A program made the position numbers and the translations under genes. From assembly GCF_023544465.1 (NCBI RefSeq), contig NZ_JALPVL010000017.1, positions 62,001 through 126,000 of the forward strand: 64,000 nt of DNA, read 5' to 3'. The stretch comes from Paractinoplanes maris. Lineage in GTDB: Bacteria; Actinomycetota; Actinomycetes; Mycobacteriales; Micromonosporaceae. Positions 25,664 through 34,571 of this stretch are shown piece after piece. Within the stretch, counting starts at the first letter, position 1; every line of letters starts with the position of its first letter. The notes below the pieces were generated by a model, which was not told where the DNA came from, did not search any database, and was given only the letters and a program-made list of their open reading frames with translations.

Positions 25664-26512
25664 ATGTCTGTCCTCGTCTTCGGTGCCACCGGCAAGCTCG
25701 GCCGCCTGCTGCTGCCCGAACTGCAGAAGCGTGGCGTCGCCGCCGCCGACATCACCGCGGCCGGCCGCAAGCAGGAGGTCCTCGACGGTCTGGCCGCCGA
25801 GGGCTACCGCACCGTTCAGGTGGAACTCGGTGACGCCGAGCAGGTCCGCGCGGCCGTCGCCGGTCACGACCAGGTAGTGCTCATCTCCGGCGGCGAACCC
25901 ACCCGCCTGCAGCAGCACCGACACGTCATCGACGCCGCCAAGAACGCCGGCGTGGGACACCTCTACTACACCAGCGGGCTGCGCGTCGACGACCCGACCT
26001 TCCTGCTCGGCGCCGACCACAAGGACACCGAGGACGCCATCAAGGCCTCCGGGATCACCTACACGGTTCTGCGCAACGGCTGGTACATCGAGAACTACCT
26101 CCAGTCCATGCACGGCGCCGCGCAGACCGGGGTCTTCGCCGCCGCCGTCGGGGACGGGCGCGTCGCCCCGGCCGGTCGGCAGGACTTCGCCGAGGCCCTG
26201 GCCGCCGTCGTCGCCGGCGACGGTCACGACAACCGCACCTACGACCTCAGCGGCGACCGCGACTACACCTACGCCGAGCTCGCCGCAGCCATGAGCGAGG
26301 TGCTCGGCAAGCCGGTCACCTACCAGGCACTCTCCGCCGAGCAGTACCACGGCATGCTGACCGGCGCCGGCCTCGACGAGGGCACCGCCGGATTCCTGGT
26401 CGCCCTCGACGGCAGCATGGGCGCCGGCATCATGGCGCACACCGGCGACGACCTGTCCCGACTGACCGGCCACCCCACCATGTCCCTGGCCGAGGGCCTG
26501 CGGCAAGGCTGA
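25664..26512 (+). CDS. NmrA-like NAD(P)H:quinone oxidoreductase type 2 (QorB-like)
   Basis: 282 residues from ATG 25664, with an AGGAG ribosome site. The Rossmann motif is VLVFGATGKLGRLLLPEL. LVQVEL-type and HLYYTSGL stretches, GITYTVLRNGWYIENYL, and AEQYHGMLTGAGL with a C-terminal LTGHPTMSLAEGL match the QorB/YtfG group. Same strand as the preceding quinone oxidoreductase, likely one transcript. It should reduce quinones or act as a redox sensor. Shared operators upstream of the preceding gene suggest TetR control. Confidence 0.87.
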   Translation: MSVLVFGATGKLGRLLLPELQKRGVAAADITAAGRKQEVLDGLAAEGYRTVQVELGDAEQVRAAVAGHDQVVLISGGEPTRLQQHRHVIDAAKNAGVGHLYYTSGLRVDDPTFLLGADHKDTEDAIKASGITYTVLRNGWYIENYLQSMHGAAQTGVFAAAVGDGRVAPAGRQDFAEALAAVVAGDGHDNRTYDLSGDRDYTYAELAAAMSEVLGKPVTYQALSAEQYHGMLTGAGLDEGTAGFLVALDGSMGAGIMAHTGDDLSRLTGHPTMSLAEGLRQG

Positions 26513-26572
26513 CCCCGGCAACGGTGCCGGCGCGGGACGAGCGCGTAGTCGACGCCCGTCCCGCGCCGCCGC

Positions 26573-27253
26573 TCAATCGGACGGACCGTCGCCCGCCGCC
26601 GCGTTGCGGCGCAACAGCGCCAGCGTCACCTCGTCCGGCGTCGCCGGATCGGGCAGCGGACCGGCGGCCTCGGCGGCGAAGGCCTGGATCAGGTACGCCA
26701 CCAGGCGCCGCCAAGTGTCCTGCGCGGCCTCGGCGGTCGCAGCCAGGACACCGCTGTTCGCCATCAACACCATGATCATGTCCTGGTGGACGAAGTCCGC
26801 CCGCAACCGGCCGGTGGCCTTGGCATTGTCGATCAACTCGGACAGGCGAGCCACCGCACGGTCACGCTCGGCCTCGAACGCCGTCGCCGACGGGAACGCG
26901 ACGGTCAGCACGTCGGTGAACCCGCGGTCGGCGGCCTGCATCTCGCAGACCCGCTCGACACAGGTCCGGAAGCCGCGCCACGGGTCCGGGTCATCCAGAG
27001 CCTCGTCGACGACCTGCGCGTACGTCCGCATCTTGTCCGCGAACACCGCGGTGACCAGATCGTCCTTGGTCGGGAAGCGGCGGAACAAGGTGGCGATGCC
27101 GACGCCGGCCCGGCGGGCCACCGCCGCCATCGGTGCCTGCAGTCCCTGCTCGGCGAAGACATCGCGGGCCGCCGCGAGGATCCGGTTGCGGTTGCGTTCG
27201 GCGTCGACCCGCAAGTCGCGGTCGCCGTCGGCGACGGTCTTCGTTCGGGGCAT
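26573..27253 (-). CDS. TetR/AcrR regulator, paralogue B of the AAGTGG regulon
   Basis: 226 residues, exactly as long as paralogue A at 23877. Helix-turn-helix PMAAVARRAGVGIATLFRRFPTKDDLV, preceded by LRVDAERNRNRILAAARDVFAEQG; the ligand domain has MQAADRGFTDVLTVAFPS and VLMANSGVLA. The gene is divergent from the NmrA-like gene at 27459, with three AAGTGG-N10 sites in between. The two TetR genes and their target genes look like a duplicated regulator-reductase unit that kept the same operator. Confidence 0.9.
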   Translation of the reverse strand: MPRTKTVADGDRDLRVDAERNRNRILAAARDVFAEQGLQAPMAAVARRAGVGIATLFRRFPTKDDLVTAVFADKMRTYAQVVDEALDDPDPWRGFRTCVERVCEMQAADRGFTDVLTVAFPSATAFEAERDRAVARLSELIDNAKATGRLRADFVHQDMIMVLMANSGVLAATAEAAQDTWRRLVAYLIQAFAAEAAGPLPDPATPDEVTLALLRRNAAAGDGPSD

Positions 27254-27272
27254 CCCACCAGCTTAATCGCGC

Positions 27273-27392
27273 AAGTGGAAGAACCACTCCAGGCGGTATG
27301 GCGTGATCCGCCCGACAGCACCTATTCAAGTGGAAGTTGCACTCCACTTATGCGTTACCATGATGTCTACAAGTGGAGTGCAACTTCCACTT
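27273..27392. promoter_or_regulatory. Three AAGTGG-N10-CCACTT operator copies
   Basis: Sites: AAGTGG 27273-27278 with degenerate CCAGGC 27289-27294; AAGTGG 27328-27333 with CCACTT 27344-27349; AAGTGG 27371-27376 with CCACTT 27387-27392. All are spaced by 10 bases. They lie between tetR B and the NmrA-like gene. Confidence 0.8.
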
Positions 27393-27458
27393 GCTTTCAG
27401 GCGGACAGCTCACCCGAGACCCGCAGGTCTCCCCTCGACATTTCCAAGGACTGACACC

Positions 27459-28100
27459 ATGAACGTCACCGTCTTCGGCGCCACCGGCGCCATCGGCCAA
27501 ATCGTCGTCGCCGAACTGTTCACCTCCGGGCACACGGTCACCGCCTACGCCCGTAACGCCGCCAAGGTCCCCGTCTCCTGGCCCGCCGACGTCCGCGTGG
27601 TCGTCGGCGAGATCACCGACGCCGCCGCCATCGACACCGCGGTGGCCGGCGCCGACGCGGTGATCTCCGCCCTCGGCCCCAGCATGGACAAGAAGGCCAC
27701 CGGCCTGCCCCTGGTCGACGGCACCAAACTGATCATCGAGGCCATGCAGCGGCACGGCGTCAAGCGCTTCATCGGCAACGGCACACCCAGCGTCGTCGAC
27801 AAGCGCGACAAGCCCACCCTGCAGCAGAAGTTCGTCGGGTTCATGGGCCGCACCATGCTGCCGCGGGCCTACCAGGAACTGCTCGGCATGTCCGACCTCA
27901 TCGTCAACAGCGGCATCGACTGGACCATCGTCCGGTTCATCGCCCCGAAGGACGGCCCGGCCAAGGGCGTAAAGCGGCACGGCTTCTTCGGCACCGACAA
28001 GATCGGCATGGCCGTCACCCGCGCCGACATTGCCGCTTTCACGGCGGCCCAGCTCACCGACAACCGCTACCACAACGCCGCCCCAGCAATCAGCAACTGA
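27459..28100 (+). CDS. NAD(P)-binding NmrA-like SDR protein
   Basis: 213 residues from ATG 27459, with AAGGA nine bases before it. MNVTVFGATGAIGQIVVAEL, ADAVISALGPSMD, IDWTIVRFIAP, and the C-terminal TRADIAAFTAAQLTDNRYHNAAPAISN are shared with the paralogue at 21010-21651. Three shared TetR operators lie upstream. It is probably an NADPH-dependent reductase or redox sensor; no catalytic assignment is possible. Confidence 0.86.
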   Translation: MNVTVFGATGAIGQIVVAELFTSGHTVTAYARNAAKVPVSWPADVRVVVGEITDAAAIDTAVAGADAVISALGPSMDKKATGLPLVDGTKLIIEAMQRHGVKRFIGNGTPSVVDKRDKPTLQQKFVGFMGRTMLPRAYQELLGMSDLIVNSGIDWTIVRFIAPKDGPAKGVKRHGFFGTDKIGMAVTRADIAAFTAAQLTDNRYHNAAPAISN

Positions 28101-28252
28101 GCAGGCTGGATCTCGGCTGGCGAGTCGTTCGGGTGCACCTGTCTGAGCAGCGAGACTGTTCCTGCGAGTCGTCGACCGAGGTCGCCAGCTCGATAGTGAG
28201 AGGCGGGTCGACGGCGCGGGCCGCTACCCTGAGTGGCGCAGTAGACAGAAAA

Positions 28253-28292
28253 GCCCCGGACGCGTCGCGCGAATGGGCGACGGACCCGGGGC
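28253..28292. terminator. GC-rich hairpin after the NmrA-like gene
   Basis: GCCCCGG (28253-28259) pairs with CCGGGGC (28286-28292), and inside it CGTCGC (28263-28268) pairs with GCGACG (28277-28282). The rest of 28101-28415 shows no gene; it should also hold the promoter of the OLD-type gene. Confidence 0.5.
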
Positions 28293-28415
28293 CTGTCCTT
28301 GAGTGGTGTCAGGACAATACCTCGTTGGCACATACTGGGCGGTGGATCGCCGCGAGTAGTGATCTTCGCCGCCAACGCTCTTCGCGTCCGGGTCATCCGT
28401 GCCCGAGGAGAGCCA

Positions 28416-30457
28416 TTGAAGCTGCACGCGGTACACATCAAGGACTACCGTCCGGTCAACGACTCGCTGCTGTTCGAGGTCGAGCGGGACAAGACGATCC
28501 TGGTCGGAGCGAACGAGGCCGGAAAGACGGCGGTGCTGCGCGCCTTGCAGATGGTCAATCCGCCGGCCGGGGACAAGGTCGCGCTCAGTGCGCTGCGGGA
28601 TTACCCGCGGGCTCGCTACGACGACATTGCCACCGGGAAAGTTGATGCGGCTGACGTTGAGGTCGCTGCAGCGGTCTACACGCTGGATGACACTGACCTT
28701 GCCGCGCTGCAGGCGGTCGGTCCCAGGTCTTCGCTCAGGCCAAGACCTGGCGGCTCGTCCGCCAACTGAATAACCAGCGCTACTGGAATCTGCCGGGTGT
28801 GGCCCATCACAAGACCGTCGGCGACATCGAGAAGGACCTGACTCGCCTCAAGGCCCACCTCAAAAAGTACGACCCAGAAGATGGCGCGTTGCTGGTGGAG
28901 TCGGTCGAGACCCTGCTTGAGGGTTCAGCACCGAGCCGGGCGCTGAGCGGCAAGTTCGCCACCGATCTGGACGACTGGCTGGACCGGGCTTTGCCCGTCA
29001 TGGACGAGGACGACGAGAAGGCCGAGGCCCAGTTCGACCGGATCCGCACAGCCATCCGCTGGGCCGGCACCTTCGATAAGGCGTACAGCGTGCTGAACTC
29101 CCGCACGCCGGTGTTCGTCTACTTCTCACAGTTCTTCTCGGTACGCCCCCGCATCCACTTGGCCAACTTGGCGCAGCGGCAGGCCAGCGGCGAACTCGAT
29201 GACGATTACGACTTCGGCAACCTGTGTCTGCTCGAGCTGCTCGGCTTCACCGCCAAGGAACTGTCCGACCTGGCCCAAACCCCCGCGCCGGTGCTGCCTG
29301 TGAACCAGCAGGACCAGAACGCCATGGCTGCCTACCAGAGCCAGGTGACCCGCTGGCAAGAGCAACTGGACGAGCGTCACTACCGCCTCAACGCCGCCAG
29401 CGTGGCCCTCACGAAGATGGTGCGCCGGGTCTGGAACGACGACACGGTCACGCTGAAGTTTGTCGCCGACGGGCAGTACCTCAAGGTCGTCGTCCAGGAC
29501 GACCTTGGTGTCGAGGTCGAGCTGGACCAGCGCAGCGACGGATTCCGGTGGTTGGTCAGCTTCTTCGTCGTCTTCCGTTCCCAGGCCAAAGGTGACCTCA
29601 GCAACGCCATCCTTCTGCTGGACGAACCAGGACTGAGCCTGCACCCGCTCAAGCAGCAGGAGTTCCGCAAGACCGTCTCGCTGCTGGCCGAGGACAACCA
29701 GATCATCTACACCACGCACTCACCGTTCATGGTCGGACCGAATGAACTGCACCTGGTGCGCGTAGTTGAGATGACCGATCGGTCGACCGGGACGAAAGTG
29801 CACACCACCCTCGTTGTCGACGACCCCCGCTCGGTGTACCCGCTGCAGGCCGCGCTCGGATACGAGCTCGCCCAGAGCCTGTTCGGGCAGAAGAAGAACC
29901 TGGTCTGCGAAGGACTGACCGACATGTTCGTCCTGGAGGGCATCGCTGCAGCCATGCGAGAAGCCAAGGTGCCGACGATGCGCGCGGACATCGCCATCAC
30001 ACCAGCCCAGTCCGCCAGCAAGGTGGTCTACTACTGCACCCTGCTGCGCGGGCAGCAGCTCAAGGTAGCCGCGCTGCTGGACTCCGATGCCGCCGGCGAA
30101 CAGGCGGCCGCCCAAGACGAACTCGTACGTCTGCTGCGGTCGAAGGAGATCCTGCGGACCAAAGACTTCTACACCGGCCCGGTCACGCGGCCGGAACTGG
30201 AAGACCTGCTTCGGGACACGCTTATCGAGATCGCCAAAAACGACCTCGGCTGGGACGTGACGACCACGGCGGCCGCCCAGCCTGGCCGGCCGCTGGTCGA
30301 CATCTTCACCGCGCAGATCGGCTCGCCCTTCTCGAAGTACAAGCTGGCCAAGGCGTTCCTGCGGTGGCTATCGACGCACCGCTGGGCAGACCTGACCTCC
30401 GACGAGCAGGCGACATGGATCAAGATGACCGCCGCAGTCAACAAAGCCCTGGCCTGA
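28416..30457 (+). pseudogene. Frameshifted OLD-family ATPase/TOPRIM endonuclease
   Basis: TTG 28416, preceded by GAGGAG, opens an AAA N-terminal part (LKLHAVHIKDYRPVNDSLLF, Walker A VGANEAGKTAVLRAL) that stops at 28769. The protein continues in the next frame from about 28725: VFAQAKTWRLVRQLN, WNLPGVAHHKTVGDIEKDL, then the ABC-type Walker B LLLDEPGLSLHPLKQQ, IIYTTHSPFMV, and a TOPRIM domain (LVCEGLTDMFVLEGIA with Glu; ALLDSDAAGEQAA with DxD). One missing base near 28724 explains the break, giving about 680 residues if repaired. OLD and related nucleases act in anti-phage defence. No UvrD-like (GajB) or other partner gene adjoins. A GTG at 28799 could make a Walker-A-less product. Confidence 0.83.
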
Positions 30458-30474
30458 TCTGACCTGGTCGCAGG

Positions 30475-30526
30475 CTGGTGCGGAGAGGCTGGTCACCCAC
30501 ATGGGTGACCAGCCTCTCCGCACCAG
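30475..30526. repeat. 25-bp perfect inverted repeat (long hairpin) after the OLD-type gene
   Basis: The arm 30475-30499 (starting CTGGTGCGGAGAGG) is exactly complementary to 30502-30526, leaving a 2-base centre. It begins 18 bases after the OLD stop codon. It may be a very strong terminator or a cruciform. A second imperfect pair (CCCATATCGG 30548-30557 with CCGATGTGGG) follows. Confidence 0.85.
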
Positions 30527-30641
30527 CGGTTCGGGTCAGAACTGAATCCCATATCGGGCCATTGGCACCGCGGACGCCGGTTCCGATGTGGGTCATGACC
30601 GCACACCGGCGACAGCCTGGCGGCAACCCGACCCAGCCGGA

Positions 30642-31088
30642 TCACCGGCTCAAGAATGACCGCTTCCGATGTTCCTCAAGGCCGGGCATGGCGTCGCGAA
30701 CCTTCGCGGTGTCGACGAACTGCTCGAAGCGTACGATCTGGCCGGCGCGGACGACGAAGTGGTGGGCGACGCGGACGTCGATGGGCCGACCGGTGGCCTT
30801 GTTGACCGCGGTGTAGCGGGCGAGCACGACGACGTTCTCACCGTCGGTGACGTAGATGTCGTCGTGGACGGCCCAGCCGTCCCAGTCGGCGCCGAGCTTC
30901 TTCATCACACCGCTGGTCACGCCCTCGGGCGTTCGGTACGTGCCGGCGAGCGGGAAGCCGGCCATCTCGGTCCATTCGACGTCGGGGGCCAGGGTGGCGC
31001 GCAGCGCGTCGAGGTCGCCGGCGGCTGACGCCAGGTATTGCCGGCGGACAACGTCAGCGGGGGCGGTCGAGGTGGTGAGGTCGGTCAT
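30642..31088 (-). CDS. NTF2/SnoaL-like protein
   Basis: 148 residues, a single cone-shaped alpha+beta domain: VVRRQYLASAAGDLDALRATLAPDVEWTEMAGFPLAGTYR, then VVVLARYTAVNKATGRPIDVRVAHHFVVRAGQIVRFEQFVDTAKV. SnoaL-like proteins may be polyketide cyclases, ester isomerases or inactive binding proteins; no catalytic assignment is possible here. It follows the MBL-fold gene by three bases in a minus-strand operon headed by a MarR gene. Confidence 0.85.
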   Translation of the reverse strand: MTDLTTSTAPADVVRRQYLASAAGDLDALRATLAPDVEWTEMAGFPLAGTYRTPEGVTSGVMKKLGADWDGWAVHDDIYVTDGENVVVLARYTAVNKATGRPIDVRVAHHFVVRAGQIVRFEQFVDTAKVRDAMPGLEEHRKRSFLSR

Positions 31089-31091
31089 GGT

Positions 31092-31898
31092 TCAGCCCCA
31101 GCTCATCTCGCCCTTGGCGACCTTGGCGCCGATCTGTGCGGCGATCAGCATGCCGTGCTCCGGGTAGCGCTTGACCAGCGCCTCGGTGAGCGCCGGACCG
31201 TCGGCGGCCTTGTCCAGTTCCTCTTCGAAGGCGAGCAGGTAGTCGCGGGTGCCGGTGACGGCGCTCAGATCCGTCGGCGTGCCGGGCAGCCGGTGGCCGG
31301 GCACGACCAGCTCCGGTTCCAGAGCGGCGATCTCGTCGAGCACGGCGATCCAGGCAGCCCGCTGCTCCGCCTTGGCGGTGTCGGCGGTCCAGACGTGCTC
31401 GTGCTGGAACAGCAGGACACCGCCGAGGACCGCGCGGTGCTCGGCCTGCCACAGGTAGTGCCGGTCCGGCAACTGCGGGGAGCCGCCCTTGAGTTCGAAC
31501 CGGTTGCCCTCCAGGTCGAGGTCGCCGCTCAGCGGGGTGATGTCGACCAGCCGGGTGGGCAGGTTGGCGCCGGACGCTGCCCACGCCGTCAGCTTCTTCT
31601 CGTACGACCGGTTGATGTGTTCGATGACCTGCGGGGTCGCGACGATCGCGGCGTCCGGGAACGCGTCGGCGACGACCTCGGCGCCGAAGTAGAAGTCCGG
31701 GTCACCGTGGCTGATCACGATCGTGGTCAGGCGCTTGCCGGAGTCGAGGATCGCGGCGACCAGGCGGTGGCCGTCGGCGCGGGTGAACCCGGCGTCGACC
31801 AGCAGGGCGTCGGTCTGACCAGTGACCAGGGTGGCGGTCTTGTTCTTGCTGCCGACCGGGAAGTCGAGATCGAAGACGTGGAATTCGAGCGTGCTCAT
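31092..31898 (-). CDS. MBL-fold hydrolase with a non-standard metal motif
   Basis: 268 residues. The fold is clear (ATLVTGQTDALLVDAGFTRADGHRLV; VVPGHRLPG), but the usual HxHxDH reads SHGDPDFYFG, so only one His of the first metal site is kept. Similar HGDPDYYFG variants are, as far as I recall, a recognised subgroup, so activity may differ from that of classical metallo-beta-lactamase-fold enzymes. It is the middle gene of the MarR/DsbA/MBL/SnoaL cluster. Substrate unknown. Confidence 0.85.
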   Translation of the reverse strand: MSTLEFHVFDLDFPVGSKNKTATLVTGQTDALLVDAGFTRADGHRLVAAILDSGKRLTTIVISHGDPDFYFGAEVVADAFPDAAIVATPQVIEHINRSYEKKLTAWAASGANLPTRLVDITPLSGDLDLEGNRFELKGGSPQLPDRHYLWQAEHRAVLGGVLLFQHEHVWTADTAKAEQRAAWIAVLDEIAALEPELVVPGHRLPGTPTDLSAVTGTRDYLLAFEEELDKAADGPALTEALVKRYPEHGMLIAAQIGAKVAKGEMSWG

Positions 31899-31930
31899 GA
31901 GGATGTCTCCTGGTATTCGAGATGGGAGTG

Positions 31931-32548
31931 TCAGCGGCTGGCGAGGGCGATCAGGCGTTCCTCGACTTGACCGGGGCTTGCGTGCCCGTACGCGATCGCG
32001 GTGATGGTCTCGCCGTGCGCGGCGATCAGAGTGGGAAATCCGGTGACCCCCAGTTGCGCGGCCCGCTGGAAATCGGCCGCCGCGGCGGCCGCCGACCGGG
32101 GCTCGGTGAACGCCGCCGCGACCATCGCGCCGTCAACGCCGGCCTGCTCGGCGACTGTCCGGTAGGTGCCGGGCTCGGACAGGCTGAGACCGTCGACGTA
32201 GAACGCGCGCTGCAGCGCGATGGCGAGCTCCGCGGTCCGGTGGGGCGCTGCCTCGCGCAGGGCGGCGAATCCGCGGGCGGCGGCTTCGGAGTCCATGACG
32301 AACGTGCCGTCGGCGATGAGCCGTTCGTAGGCGGCACCGAACTGGGCGCCGGTCGTGTCGTGGATCTGGGCGTTGGCGCCTTGGATGTAGCCGAACTCGC
32401 GGACCGGCACCCGGCGTGCGCCGACGAACAGGCCGCCTGAGATCACTTCGACGCTGAGGTCCGGGTGGCGTGCCGTGATCTCGCGCAAGGTTGTCGAGAA
32501 ACCGTGTGACCAGCCGCAGTAGGCGTCGAAAACGTAGATGAGGTGCAT
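31931..32548 (-). CDS. DsbA-family thioredoxin-fold protein
   Basis: 205 residues, no signal peptide, so cytoplasmic. MHLIYVFDAYCGWSHGFSTTL carries a CGWS motif (one Cys instead of CxxC), and the cis-Pro loop is VTGFPTLIA. It resembles the DsbA/FrnE-like oxidoreductases associated with mycothiol or glutathione-type chemistry. It starts 82 bases after the MarR gene, with an inverted repeat between, on the same strand. A redox function for this operon is likely but not proven. Confidence 0.85.
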   Translation of the reverse strand: MHLIYVFDAYCGWSHGFSTTLREITARHPDLSVEVISGGLFVGARRVPVREFGYIQGANAQIHDTTGAQFGAAYERLIADGTFVMDSEAAARGFAALREAAPHRTAELAIALQRAFYVDGLSLSEPGTYRTVAEQAGVDGAMVAAAFTEPRSAAAAAADFQRAAQLGVTGFPTLIAAHGETITAIAYGHASPGQVEERLIALASR

Positions 32549-32570
32549 GACTCGGTACCCTCCAGCAAGT

Positions 32571-32603
32571 TACCTGACCGAACAATAACTGAGCAGTCAG
32601 GTA
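32571..32603. promoter_or_regulatory. Inverted repeat between marR and dsbA-like genes
   Basis: TACCTGAC (32571-32578) and GTCAGGTA (32596-32603) form a perfect 8-bp inverted repeat with 17 bases between. CTGAGCAGTCAG inside it is a further small palindrome. A MarR-type operator controlling the dsbA-MBL-SnoaL genes is inferred. Confidence 0.6.
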
Positions 32604-32630
32604 TCTGGGAGGGGTTGTGCCGACCGACAC

Positions 32631-33125
32631 CTACCGCAGGCGCGGCACTTCCTTGGCCACCGCGCGGCTCAGCACCCGCAGGTCTTCGGCGAACCGGTCC
32701 CAGTGCTCGGCGGGCAGTTGGTCCGCGAGCAGGTGCCGCAGGTTGTCGCGGTGCAATACGGTGGCGCGCACGGCGGTCTGCTCCCCCAGCGGGGTCAGCC
32801 GGACCAGACGCCCGCGCCGGTCAGCCGGATCGTCGGCGCGCTCCACCAGGCCGGCGGCCTCCATCCGGTCGATCAGGCGGGTCACCCCGCCGGTGGTCAG
32901 CACCTGCGCCCGGCCGATCGCCGACATCGCCAGGCCCGGTCCGCCGGCCCGGCCCAGGATCAGCAGCACCTCGTACATCAGATGACTGATGCCGCACTCC
33001 TGCTCCAGCGCCCGACCCACCAGGAACTCGAGCCGGTTCGCCACCCCCAGCAACCGCCCGAACGTCACCACCAACTCGTCCTCGGCCGCCTCCCGCGCCG
33101 ACCCGATCTGCTCGTCAGCGCTCAT
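32631..33125 (-). CDS. MarR-family regulator
   Basis: 164 residues from ATG 33125, chosen because AGGAG lies ten bases upstream (GTG at 33134 is an alternative). Winged helix: GPGLAMSAIGRAQVLTTGGVTRLIDRMEAAGLVERADDPADRRGRLVRLTPLGE. It heads the minus-strand cluster dsbA-like, MBL, SnoaL. The inverted repeat in the 82-base gap behind it is a probable binding site. Ligand unknown; electrophile or oxidant sensing would fit the targets. Confidence 0.88.
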   Translation of the reverse strand: MSADEQIGSAREAAEDELVVTFGRLLGVANRLEFLVGRALEQECGISHLMYEVLLILGRAGGPGLAMSAIGRAQVLTTGGVTRLIDRMEAAGLVERADDPADRRGRLVRLTPLGEQTAVRATVLHRDNLRHLLADQLPAEHWDRFAEDLRVLSRAVAKEVPRLR

Positions 33126-33211
33126 CGACCACACTCCTGGCTCGCCGTGCTCCCATCACGCGCCGACGATATCCGGCCCTCCGGCAGCTGATCAGTGCAG
33201 CGCCCGCGCGG

Positions 33212-34339
33212 CTACAAACCGACGCCGGCCAGGGGGTTGGCCTGCCAACGGTCGACGTCGTCGATGTAGCCGAGCAGGGTGGCGGAGCCGTCCTTCCAGC
33301 CGCCGGCGCGGGCGATGCGCAACGGGTCGGCGCCGGTGCGGTAGGTCTCGGTGGCGAAGCCGCGCCGCAGCGAGTGCCCGGACCAGGCAGCCTTCGGGTC
33401 CAGGCCGGCGGCGGTGGCAGTCCGGGCCACGATCTGGGCGACCGCCTGCCCGGTGAGCCGGCCGTCGCTGCTGCCGCGGCCGGTAGGCGTGCGGCCGAGC
33501 CCGCCGTGCCGGTCGATGCGCACGAACAGTGGACCCGAGGTCCGGCCGTGGTCGGCGAGCGCCGCCAGCCACGCCTGGGCAGTGCGCACCGGGCAGGTCA
33601 CCGAGTGCGCCCCGTACGGCAGGGCCGCGGTGCGGCCGTGGGAGTCCCGGTCGGTCTTGGAGGTGCGGACTTCGACCTGCACGCCTTCGGCGGTGAAGCC
33701 CAGGTCGGCGATGTCCAGCGCGGCCAGTTCGCTGCGCCGGGCGCCGAGGGCGAAGCCGAGTACCAGCAGTGCGGTGTCGCGGATCCCGACCAGGCTGTTG
33801 CGGTCCAGGGCGTCGGTCATGGCGCGCAGCGCGGCGATGGTGACCGGGGCGGCTTTACGGACCCGCACCCCCGCGCCGGTGCTGGCCCGGTCTCGGCGGT
33901 AGCTGCGCAGTACCTGGCGCGGCCCGTCGGTGCGTAGCGCCCCAGCCCCGGCGGCCCGGTGGGCGGCGGTGATCGCGGCGAGTGCGCGTTCGATGGTGGC
34001 CGGGGCGCGGCCGAGGTCGGCCAGGGCGCTGACGTACTCGGTGACGATCACGTGCAGATCGCCGTGCCGCTCGAGCAGGTGCCGCATTCCGTCCGCGAGT
34101 CGCTCGTCTTCGGTGAGTTCCGTGGCGGCGAGGAGCTTGCGGTCGGTGCACCAGGAGAGGAACCGGCGCAGGTCGCCGGTGTAGGCGCGCCGGGTGCTCT
34201 CCGGCATGGCGCGACGGAGCCGGTCGCGGGTACTCGCCGACAACTCCACCGATCCGGCGTCGGAGTCGCTGGAGAGCTCCAGAACGCGATACGTGCTCGC
34301 TTCTGACTCAGCCGGTTCCTCAATCACGGTAAGGAACAT
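33212..34339 (-). CDS. Tyrosine recombinase/integrase, apparently intact
   Basis: 375 residues. Core-binding domain STRRAYTGDLRRFLSWCTDR to about residue 150. Catalytic residues are all visible: Arg in ALGARRSELAAL, HSLRRG (HxxR) late in the domain, GGW for the His/Trp box, and the Tyr nucleophile in LLGYIDDVD. No Shine-Dalgarno sequence is seen at ATG 34339. No phage, plasmid or transfer gene adjoins. Four iteron-like repeats and an AT-richer palindrome lie just upstream, likely recombinase arm or core sites. Its N-terminal sequence resembles the degenerate recombinase module of the TniQ fusion at 13813. Confidence 0.9.
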   Translation of the reverse strand: MFLTVIEEPAESEASTYRVLELSSDSDAGSVELSASTRDRLRRAMPESTRRAYTGDLRRFLSWCTDRKLLAATELTEDERLADGMRHLLERHGDLHVIVTEYVSALADLGRAPATIERALAAITAAHRAAGAGALRTDGPRQVLRSYRRDRASTGAGVRVRKAAPVTIAALRAMTDALDRNSLVGIRDTALLVLGFALGARRSELAALDIADLGFTAEGVQVEVRTSKTDRDSHGRTAALPYGAHSVTCPVRTAQAWLAALADHGRTSGPLFVRIDRHGGLGRTPTGRGSSDGRLTGQAVAQIVARTATAAGLDPKAAWSGHSLRRGFATETYRTGADPLRIARAGGWKDGSATLLGYIDDVDRWQANPLAGVGL

Positions 34340-34404
34340 TATCGGGAATCAGGCCTGCTGACGCGACCCCCACTCCTCCGTGCCGACCCCAGAGCTATCG
34401 ACTT

Positions 34405-34485
34405 GCCAGATACGCAGAGCCGCGCGCCAGATTCACGGAGTCTCTGCCAGTTACACAGAGCCTGTGCCAGATAGCCGGAGCCAGG
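34405..34485. repeat. Four iteron-like direct repeats upstream of the integrase
   Basis: GCCAGATACGCAGAGCC (34405), GCCAGATTCACGGAGTC (34426), GCCAGTTACACAGAGCC (34446) and GCCAGATAGCCGGAGCC (34466) repeat every 20-21 bases, about two helical turns. Integrase arm-binding sites or repressor sites are likely. Confidence 0.75.
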
Positions 34486-34571
34486 ACACCAAGGATGTCA
34501 GCCGCACCGCGCCCGCGAATCCCCGGCACAACATAAGAGTCATTATGATGCGCAACCCGATTTCGGTCGTT

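Noticed and set aside
28416..30457. Gabija-type two-gene defence system
   Set aside because: No UvrD-like helicase gene follows; only a single OLD-type gene is present.
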